Shown here piece after piece: positions 57,801 through 64,000 of a DNA stretch of 64,000 bases. The notes beneath the pieces were generated by a model that did not search any database, was not told the DNA's origin, and saw nothing but the letters and a program-made list of their open reading frames with translations. Position numbers and translations under genes: made by a program. Each line of letters opens with the position of its first letter. The first letter of the stretch is position 1. The DNA comes from Sporolactobacillus sp. Y61 (GTDB lineage Bacteria > Bacillota > Bacilli > Bacillales > Sporolactobacillaceae): positions 1,798,001 to 1,862,000 of the forward strand of contig NZ_CP159510.1 of assembly GCF_040529185.1 (NCBI RefSeq), written 5' to 3'.

Positions 57801-58366
57801 AAATGCTTGCCTATCTTGATGTGGTGATTACGTACTCACAGAAGTGGATCGGTACCCAGGCAGAACCGGCGGGTGTCCTGTATTTTCACATACACAATCC
57901 GACACTCAGCCTCGATCACAAGCTTCCTGGGTACGCGATCGAAGAAGAACTGTATAAAAAGTTTAAAATGAAGGGACTGCTGCTGGCCGATGAACCTGCT
58001 CTGCTCCTGAATGATGCACATGCTCAGGGCGGCTGGTCACAGATCGCGCCTTTCGGGCTGAAGAAAAACGGCGGCTATTACAAAGGCTCGTCCGTTGCCG
58101 GGAAAGAGCAGTTTCATGCCTTAAGAACATACACCAGAGCGGTGATGAAAGACGTCGGTCAGAAAATAACCGGCGGGGATGTCCGCATTGCTCCTTTTAA
58201 AGATAAGAGCCGCGTCCCGTGTACCTATTGCCCGTTCAGACCGGTATGTCTGTTTGATCAGTCCCGTCCGGGCAACAATTACCGGGTTCTGAAGGACCTT
58301 TCTGCAGACCGTGTACTGGAAGAAATAAAGGGAAAGGAGACGGAGAATGATGACCCCAAAGCCTGA
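54863..58366 (+). CDS. addB: ATP-dependent nuclease subunit AddB
   Basis: AddB works with AddA to process double-strand ends for recombination. Walker A GRPGTGKTT is at residue 8. Nuclease segment IIDYKSG lies near 960, and the Fe-S cluster Cys are at CPFSQFASYG (near 800) and CTYCPFRPVC at the end. Length is 1167 residues. ATG 54863 has GAGGGGG 8 bases before it, unlike ATG 54857. It overlaps addA by 20 bases. Confidence 0.95.
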   Translation: MSVRFILGRPGTGKTTACMQEVISRLRENPSGPPLIYLVPEHMTFSMEYQFARAVGTGGMTRLNVYSIPRLALRVLQQSGGITRIHLNGTGVAMLLRRIVEQSRGELRLFRKASEQNGFYDVLKDTVTELKRYCLTPERLSTHAKEVDEEHDGDRLLGDKLHDLSLVYQSFEAELEGKYLDSDDYLQLTAGKMKKTDFLKQAEVWVDGFQTMTPEEQLVTEELMETAKRTTVIIGADKAYDRPPDEFSPFRHPALLYIQLHAWAEEMQLPSEPLIIKSRVVRTQKRALKHLNLSFGRYPLATCDQTDGIVLTEAVNKREEIEQAARDIIALTRDHAIRYREITVLVRDLDQYADLIETIFGDYGIPIFIDQKKSMRHHPLIELIRSALEVVQQNWRYEPVFRCAKTDLIHPAGIPLSEAREAIDELENYVLAYGIYGRKKWTEKKPWDYRVNRGLKEEPGKMSKEEREAQKRINHLRALIAGPLQGFEQELKSAKNIRDKCKAIYDFLIDLMIPDKLEWLARDAEKKGQLEEAKEHGQVWKAVIDMLDQCVEGAGDEPLSLDLFTKIIDTGLDQLEFALVPPALDQVLAGSLDRMRSTELKAVFLLGVNEGVLPAKPSERGLFSDEDRTLLEERGLHVAEGDNGQMSGENELCFRALSLPTERLFLSYPLASEAGESMKASPLIGRIKRRFPGLKVRLSPSEPRALSEENQMQFINAPGKTISYLAAQIREWQKGYGMSDIWWDTYNWYTSRVKWKDTARRRLSGLFSRNEASLSPASARALYGETIQASVSRMERFNACPFSQFASYGLGLREREVFQLDAPDIGQLFHLAVRKMIEEIMSHHMTWNDLSEGDCDKLASETVTRIAPNLQHQILTSSSRYGYLQHKLEQVVARAARVMRRHAQSSGFVPVGLELPFGPGKPLPALTFDLPGGCRMEVVGRIDRIDKATIGDRILLRIIDYKSGLKDLNLSDVYYGLALQMLAYLDVVITYSQKWIGTQAEPAGVLYFHIHNPTLSLDHKLPGYAIEEELYKKFKMKGLLLADEPALLLNDAHAQGGWSQIAPFGLKKNGGYYKGSSVAGKEQFHALRTYTRAVMKDVGQKITGGDVRIAPFKDKSRVPCTYCPFRPVCLFDQSRPGNNYRVLKDLSADRVLEEIKGKETENDDPKA

Positions 58367-61300
58367 GGGAACAAGATGGACCGATGAGCAATGGCGCGCG
58401 ATAACGGAAAAAGGACATGATATTCTGGTTGCCGCGGCAGCCGGATCCGGAAAGACGGCGGTCCTGGTTGAACGCATTATTCGCAGGATCACGGATCCCG
58501 GGCATCCGGTCAATATTGATGAACTGCTGGTCGTCACGTTCACAAGGGCTGCAGCTTCGGAGATGAGAGAACGCATCGGACAGGCACTGGAGAAAGAACT
58601 TTCGGCGCATCCGGAAAATCTGTTTCTCCGCAGGCAGCAGGCGCTGCTCAGTAAAGCACCCATTATGACCCTTCACGCCTTCTGCATGTCCATTATTAAA
58701 AAATATTACTATTTTCTTGACCTTGATCCCGGATTTCGTCTTCTTGACGAAACGGAAGCGGAACTGCTCAAAGAGGAAGTTCTGGAACAGGTACTTGAAG
58801 AAAACTATGCCTCCGGAGATCCTGAGTTTTTCAGACTTGTCGACCGTTATTCCGGTGACAGGAGTGACGATGCACTGCTTAATCTGGTCTTTCGCCTGTA
58901 TCATTTTGCCCGAAGTAATCCCTGGCCGGATGACTGGCTGAATCAGATGGTGCGCGCTTACCATCCGGATGAAGAGGCTTCGATTGATGATTTCTCATGG
59001 ATTAAGGATTTGAAAGAATCCCTGTTTCGAAGAATAAAAGGATCTGTAGCGGCACTTTCTGAAGCGTGTGAGATTTGCGGGGAACCGGGCGGACCGGCTG
59101 TCTATGAAGAGACTCTGTCTCATGACCTGAACGGGCTTGAGCGCGTGCTGCATACTCAGGGAAAGAGCTGGGAAGAGATTCGGTCGGAAGTACTCGCTCT
59201 GTCTTTTGGGAAAATGAAAGCCTCGAGAGGACATGACGTTGCTGCAACGCTTAAAGATCAGGTGAAAAAAATACGGGATCATGTGAAAAAAGAGGTCAGT
59301 GATCTGAAAGACCAGTGGTTTTCACGTTCATCTGAAGAGGCTCTACGGGATTTGAAAGATATGGCTCCCTCCGTTGAACAGTTAGGCAAACTCGTGAAGC
59401 AGTTCGCGGCAGCATTTAAAAAGGAAAAAAGGCGGAAGGGTGTCCTTGATTTTTCCGATCTCGAACACGAAGCCCTGACGGTATTAAGAAAAGAAGGTTC
59501 AGCGCCGGGTCATGAAGCTCCTTCTGTAGTCGCCACGCAATACCGGTCTCACTTTGAAGAAGTACTGATTGATGAATACCAGGATACGAACCGGGTGCAG
59601 GAGTCGATTATCCGGCTGATCACAAGAGACGGGAAGCACGGCGGTAATTTGTTTATGGTGGGTGACGTGAAACAGAGCATTTACGGATTCCGTCTGGCGG
59701 AACCGGCTCTCTTCATTGAAAAATACAAAAACTTTGCCGGCAGTGATACAGATGGTGAAAAAATCGATCTATCCAGTAATTTCCGAAGTCGACCTGAGAT
59801 CATCAACGGCACCAATTTTATTTTCAGACAGACGATGGATGAAGCAGTCGGAGACATTGCCTATGATCAGGCGGCCGAATTGAAGTACGGCGCAGATTAT
59901 CCGGAAGCAGGCAGAGCGGTCGACCTGGAATTGATTGAAAGAGATGCTGAAGGAGAGCGTGCGGCAGATAACGGGGTCGAAGAATACGAAAATGAAGAAC
60001 TGGAAGCGGCAGCTATTGCCGACCGGATTCTGGCTATGACAGGAAATGGAACGGGCCCTGCTTTTCGGGTCTGCGACAAAAAGACAGGTCAGATGCGTCC
60101 TGTTCGTTTCCGGGATATCGCCATCCTGATGCGGTCGGCAAGTCAAACGGCGACGGCAATGAAAGAGGTGCTTGACGCACGGGGAATTCCGGCTTATGCC
60201 GAATTGTCAACCGGCTATTTTGACGCGAATGAGGTCTCCGTGATGCTTTCCGTTCTTCAGGTCATTGATAACCCGTTTCAGGATATTCCGCTTGCTTCAG
60301 TTCTGCGGTCACCAATAGTCGGGCTGGATGGTGATGCGCTGGCACAGATCCGTATCACCGATCGGAGCGGAAACTTCTTTTCAGCGCTGAAAAAGTATGT
60401 TGCAGAAGCAAAGGGCAGTCTGAGAGATCAACTGAACGCCTTTCTGGAACAGCTGTCGGAATGGAAAAATATGTCCGTCAGTCATTCTGTTTCTGAATTA
60501 ATCTGGCAGATCTACCGGGATACCGGTTTTTACGATTATGCAGGAGGATTGACCGGCGGGACGCAGAGACAGGCTAATCTTAAAGCGTTCTATGACCGGG
60601 CAAGGCAATATGAAAAGACGTCGTTTCGCGGCCTGTTCCGTTTTCTGAGATTTATCGAGCGCCTGAGAAAGAACGGCGGGGATCTCGGTGAAGCTCGTGC
60701 GCTCAGTGAACAGGAAGATGTCGTGAGGATCATGACGATTCACAAAAGTAAAGGGCTCGAGTTTCCGGTGGTTTTTGTTGCCGGCATAAATAAAAAGTTT
60801 AACAGGAGAGATACACTGGCACCTGCGCTTTTGCACAAATCGCTTGGATTCGGTACACGCTGGATTGATCCGGATCAGCGGATTAGTGTACCCACGCTGC
60901 CCTATCTGGCCATTAAAGAACAAATGAAAAAAGAGGCCAATGCTGAAGAAATGAGAATCCTCTACGTCGCCCTGACACGGGCCCGGGAGAAACTGATCCT
61001 GACGGGTGCGGTTCGCAATCTGGAGAAAACGGTGCAACACTGGGCCGGAGCGATAAAAACCCGGGACTGGCTGCTTCCGGAATACTATCGCAGCACTGCG
61101 TCCGCTTTTCTGGACTGGCTGGGTCCATGCATCCTGCGGCACCGCTCGGCGGTCCCCTTGCATGACCTGGCTCAAGTCAGACCGGACCGGGATTCTGTTT
61201 CACACGATCCTTCTGTATGGCATGTGCAGCTGATCCCTTCTTCAGCGGTGGTCAGGGAACAGGAGAAACCGGAAAGAGATCAGACCCGAATGGAAAAGGT

Positions 61301-62093
61301 CAGGCACTTCCGACCGGTCCCTTCAGCATCAGGACGGGAAGATGAAGTCAGCCGCCGGCTTGAGTGGGTGTATCCCTGGCAACAGGCGGCGACTTCTATG
61401 GCCAAACAGACGGTCACTGAAATCAAATCGCAGCAGGATTACTTCAGCGCGGGACAGGATAATCGATTGCTGTCCGGACGTTTTTCAGTAACAGCAGGAG
61501 ATCGCCCTCGTTTTCTTCAGAGCGGCGGACTGTCGGCTTCTGAACGAGGTACGGCGCTTCACCTTCTGATGCAGCATCTGAATCTGGCCGGCCCACTGGA
61601 TATCAGACAGCTACGCGTTCAGGGGGAGCAGCTGGTTGAAAAAGAGATATTGACCCCTGAACAGGAGAACAGTCTGGATTATCAGGCAGTCAGTGCTTTC
61701 TTCCGGACATCTGCCGGAAGAAAAATGCAGCAGGCGGAAAAAGTCTCGCGAGAATGTCCGTTCAGTCTGGTCCTTCCGGCCGGAGAGGTTTATCCGACAT
61801 GGCGCGGTGATCCTGCCGATGAAGCTGTCCTGATCCAGGGAGTGATTGACTGTATTATCGAAACGGCGGAAGGTCTGATCCTGCTCGATTATAAAACGGA
61901 CCGTTTAACCGGCCGTTTCCCGGACGAGAGCGAGGCCATGAAAGAATTAAAGCGCCGGTATCACGTGCAGCTCGATCTGTACCGGCTCGCCATTGAGAAA
62001 ATCTGGCATCGTCCCGTTTCCAGAATCGGTTTATATGCTTTTGATATTGGAAAATTCGTGGATCTGACCGGTGAGAGGAGGATTTTTAAATGA
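58347..62093 (+). CDS. addA: Helicase-nuclease subunit AddA
   Basis: AddA is a UvrD-like helicase and exonuclease. Walker A AAAGSGKTAV lies near residue 30, DEYQDTN near 410, VDG- and IHKSKGLEFPVVF motifs near 800, and the nuclease LLDYKTD near 1190. Length is 1248 residues. AAAGGAG precedes ATG. addA starts within addB and overlaps sbcD by 4 bases. Confidence 0.95.
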   Translation: MMTPKPEGTRWTDEQWRAITEKGHDILVAAAAGSGKTAVLVERIIRRITDPGHPVNIDELLVVTFTRAAASEMRERIGQALEKELSAHPENLFLRRQQALLSKAPIMTLHAFCMSIIKKYYYFLDLDPGFRLLDETEAELLKEEVLEQVLEENYASGDPEFFRLVDRYSGDRSDDALLNLVFRLYHFARSNPWPDDWLNQMVRAYHPDEEASIDDFSWIKDLKESLFRRIKGSVAALSEACEICGEPGGPAVYEETLSHDLNGLERVLHTQGKSWEEIRSEVLALSFGKMKASRGHDVAATLKDQVKKIRDHVKKEVSDLKDQWFSRSSEEALRDLKDMAPSVEQLGKLVKQFAAAFKKEKRRKGVLDFSDLEHEALTVLRKEGSAPGHEAPSVVATQYRSHFEEVLIDEYQDTNRVQESIIRLITRDGKHGGNLFMVGDVKQSIYGFRLAEPALFIEKYKNFAGSDTDGEKIDLSSNFRSRPEIINGTNFIFRQTMDEAVGDIAYDQAAELKYGADYPEAGRAVDLELIERDAEGERAADNGVEEYENEELEAAAIADRILAMTGNGTGPAFRVCDKKTGQMRPVRFRDIAILMRSASQTATAMKEVLDARGIPAYAELSTGYFDANEVSVMLSVLQVIDNPFQDIPLASVLRSPIVGLDGDALAQIRITDRSGNFFSALKKYVAEAKGSLRDQLNAFLEQLSEWKNMSVSHSVSELIWQIYRDTGFYDYAGGLTGGTQRQANLKAFYDRARQYEKTSFRGLFRFLRFIERLRKNGGDLGEARALSEQEDVVRIMTIHKSKGLEFPVVFVAGINKKFNRRDTLAPALLHKSLGFGTRWIDPDQRISVPTLPYLAIKEQMKKEANAEEMRILYVALTRAREKLILTGAVRNLEKTVQHWAGAIKTRDWLLPEYYRSTASAFLDWLGPCILRHRSAVPLHDLAQVRPDRDSVSHDPSVWHVQLIPSSAVVREQEKPERDQTRMEKVRHFRPVPSASGREDEVSRRLEWVYPWQQAATSMAKQTVTEIKSQQDYFSAGQDNRLLSGRFSVTAGDRPRFLQSGGLSASERGTALHLLMQHLNLAGPLDIRQLRVQGEQLVEKEILTPEQENSLDYQAVSAFFRTSAGRKMQQAEKVSRECPFSLVLPAGEVYPTWRGDPADEAVLIQGVIDCIIETAEGLILLDYKTDRLTGRFPDESEAMKELKRRYHVQLDLYRLAIEKIWHRPVSRIGLYAFDIGKFVDLTGERRIFK

Positions 62094-63295
62094 GGTTGCT
62101 GCACACGGCGGACTGGCACCTTGGCAGAACGCTGGAAGGGCGTTCCAGGCAGGATGAACAGGAGTCGGTCATGGACGAGATTTGCCGAATTGCAGATGAA
62201 GAACAGGTGGATGCTGTACTGATGGCAGGGGATGTGTTTGATACGGTCAATCCGCCTGCCATCTCTGAATCTCTTTTTTATGAAACAGCAGAAAGAATCG
62301 CAAAAGGGGGTAAACGCCCTTTTTTAATTATTGCCGGAAATCATGACAGTCCCGACCGCCTGCAGGCTTCAAGGCCACTGGCCGGACGGCAGGGCATTAC
62401 CATTATCGGACGTCCGACGCCAGATCCGGTCCGCGTTCCTGTTGAACGAACAGGGGAAACACTGATTGCAGGATGCGTCCCCTATCCCTCTGAATCACGG
62501 CTCAATGAATGTCTGAGTGCAATGAATGAAGAAAGCGCCATTCAGGAGGCGTATAATGACCGCCTGAACATGCTTTTTTCCGAACATGCCGGAAAATTTA
62601 CACCGGGATCAGTTAATGTGCTGATGACCCATGTATTCACATCCGGCGGAAAAGAGTCGGAATCAGAGCGACCGGTTCAGGTCGGAGGGGCCTATACGGT
62701 GTATCCATCATCATTTCCCGAAGAAGCGCAGTATGTGGCTCTTGGTCATCTGCATCGTCCTCAGACGATTGAGCGGTCCCCGGTTCCGACCCGTTATGCC
62801 GGTTCCCCCCTTGCCTACAGTTTTTCTGAAGCAGGAAACAAAAAATCGGTGACGATCATCGATGTGCAGCCGGGAAAAAAGGCACAGGTTAAAGAAATAC
62901 CCCTGGTTTCGGGGAGACCGCTTGTCCGCTGGAGAGGAGAAAACGGCCTTGACGAAGTGCACAGATGGCTTGATGAAGGGCGCGACGGTGACGCGTGGAT
63001 CGACCTGGAGATTCAGCTTGATCACGCGCTTAATATGCACGAGATTCAGGAATTGCGCAAAGCAGACCCTTACATAGTCGGTATCCGGCCCATTTACCAG
63101 GCGGGAGGGCCGGATCTGCAGGATCAGGCCCGTACGCATCTCCCGATTGATCAGCTCTTTATCCGTTTTTATAAAGAGCAGACCCGTGGAGCCGAACCCG
63201 AACCGGAACTTGTGCGCCTTTTTCTGCAGCTTCTTCAGGACAATGAAGCAGAAGAGGAAGCTGCGGCAGGGAGGGACAGACATGAAACCGATTGA
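62090..63295 (+). CDS. sbcD: Exonuclease SbcCD subunit D
   Basis: SbcD is the Mn-dependent nuclease of the SbcCD complex, which removes hairpins and blocked ends. Metal motifs HTADWHLG, AGDVFD, GNHDSPDR, and HVFTSGG and ALGHLHRPQ are seen in order. Length is 401 residues. Start ATG 62090 overlaps the addA stop; GAGAGGAGG lies before it. Confidence 0.95.
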   Translation: MRLLHTADWHLGRTLEGRSRQDEQESVMDEICRIADEEQVDAVLMAGDVFDTVNPPAISESLFYETAERIAKGGKRPFLIIAGNHDSPDRLQASRPLAGRQGITIIGRPTPDPVRVPVERTGETLIAGCVPYPSESRLNECLSAMNEESAIQEAYNDRLNMLFSEHAGKFTPGSVNVLMTHVFTSGGKESESERPVQVGGAYTVYPSSFPEEAQYVALGHLHRPQTIERSPVPTRYAGSPLAYSFSEAGNKKSVTIIDVQPGKKAQVKEIPLVSGRPLVRWRGENGLDEVHRWLDEGRDGDAWIDLEIQLDHALNMHEIQELRKADPYIVGIRPIYQAGGPDLQDQARTHLPIDQLFIRFYKEQTRGAEPEPELVRLFLQLLQDNEAEEEAAAGRDRHETD

Positions 63296-64000
63296 ACTGA
63301 CACTTCAGGGACTGAACAGCTTTCGTAACAGGCAGCGAATCGATTTTGAACAATTATGTGCAGATGGGATCTTTGGTATTTTTGGACCTACGGGGAGCGG
63401 CAAATCAACCATTCTTGACGCTATGACCCTGGCTTTGTATGGGACCGTCGAGCGGGCATCCAATCATACTCAGGGTATACTCAACCAGCTGGAGGATCAG
63501 CTCTCTGTCAGCTTTACTTTTGAACTTAATGGAGACACCGTCGAACGCTACCGGGCTGAGCGGGCCTATAAGCGGACAAAGGAAGGCGGTCTGAGAATGA
63601 GCAGCTGCCGCTTGTTTCAGATTGGCCCTGACGGCAGCAGGACTGTGCTGGCGGATAAGGAACGTGATGTGACAGGTAAAATTCAGGAGATTCTCGGACT
63701 GACACACGATGACTTTACGCGGGCTGTCGTCCTTCCACAGGGGAAATTTTCTGAATTCCTGAAACTCAGGGGAATCGAACGACGCCAGATGCTCCAGCGC
63801 ATTTTTCACCTCGAACAATATGGGGATGTGCTGACCTTACGCCTGAGAAATCACGCGGCTTCGGTTCAGCAGCGACTGGCAGTCATTGCTGAGAAAGAAG
63901 CGGTTCTTGGTGATGCGTCTTCGGAACATGTCCGTGCCCTGCGAGAAGAAAACATAAAGATTCATCATAAACTGACTGAGACGGGGAAGCAGCTTGATTT
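63282..64000 (+). CDS. sbcC: Exonuclease SbcCD subunit C, 3' end outside window
   Basis: SbcC is an SMC-like ATPase with long coiled-coil arms, partner of SbcD. Walker A GPTGSGKST lies at residue 35, and the Q-loop PQGKFSEFL near 150. The coding frame remains open to base 64000, about 239 residues. It overlaps sbcD by 14 bases, with GGGAGGGA before ATG. Confidence 0.93.
   Translation, partial: MKPIELTLQGLNSFRNRQRIDFEQLCADGIFGIFGPTGSGKSTILDAMTLALYGTVERASNHTQGILNQLEDQLSVSFTFELNGDTVERYRAERAYKRTKEGGLRMSSCRLFQIGPDGSRTVLADKERDVTGKIQEILGLTHDDFTRAVVLPQGKFSEFLKLRGIERRQMLQRIFHLEQYGDVLTLRLRNHAASVQQRLAVIAEKEAVLGDASSEHVRALREENIKIHHKLTETGKQLD

Overview
The window reads as an ordinary chromosomal segment of a low-to-moderate G+C, endospore-forming member of the Bacillales. 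The spore genes yunB, lytH, yutH, yjcZ and pbpF, the SufCDSUB machinery and the gene order all resemble Bacillus subtilis. Catalase-negative spore formers such as Sporolactobacillaceae are a plausible guess, but this is inference without a marker gene. No phage, plasmid, CRISPR or transposase gene is visible, and I found no large new multi-gene system. The unusual content is regulatory and repetitive.

Layout. 1-1.2 kb: a frameshifted NlpC/P60-LysM wall hydrolase cut by the window start. 1.3-4.3 kb: SAM riboswitch and the methionine ABC transporter metNIQ. 4.5-9.8 kb: sufCDSUB iron-sulfur assembly. 10-13.7 kb: yunD-yunC-yunB converging on lytH. 13.8-18.9 kb: the yut cluster (yutD, yutE, yutF, yutH, yutI, yuzD), dapF and an A-type Fe-S carrier. 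19.2-20.5 kb: type II NADH dehydrogenase with a Rex-like operator. 20.5-23.4 kb: a divergent pair of XRE regulators, then asparagine synthetase. 23.5-29 kb: yuzA, a tandem palindromic repeat array, pgi, yggT, tRNA-Ala(CGC), a YdeI-domain protein, an amino acid permease, and further repeat copies. 29.2-42 kb: pbpF-hemE-hemH (hemY is absent from its usual place), yhgD-yhgE, a histidine phosphatase, lplJ, yhfN and ddl. 42-49.8 kb: a 3D-domain hydrolase with a WalR box, ykhA, yjcZ, an FMN riboswitch with ribU, menA, an SOS-type promoter on a PC4-like ssDNA-binding gene, a Nudix hydrolase, mscL with a zinc ribbon, sodC and fabL. 50-54.6 kb: menB-menE, a coiled-coil membrane protein, osmC, a PAP2 phosphatase, another repeat copy beside a cyclophilin gene remnant, and an MTH1187-family protein. 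54.8-64 kb: addB-addA-sbcD-sbcC, with a LexA-like box in the addB promoter.

The genes form several working groups. Methionine uptake and Suf cluster assembly share the left end with two Fe-S carriers. Menaquinone synthesis (menA, menB, menE) pairs with the type II NADH dehydrogenase. Wall synthesis and turnover is represented by ddl, dapF, pbpF, lytH and the 3D hydrolase. DNA end processing (AddAB, SbcCD) and the PC4-like protein appear linked by LexA-type operators.

The most notable observations are a dispersed family of long palindromic intergenic repeats (tandem at 23.8-24.1 kb, single copies at 26.1, 27.3 and 54.0 kb), double LexA-like boxes on the PC4-like gene, Rex, WalR and TetR-type operators that fit their neighbours, the missing hemY, and a synteny junction near the tRNA.
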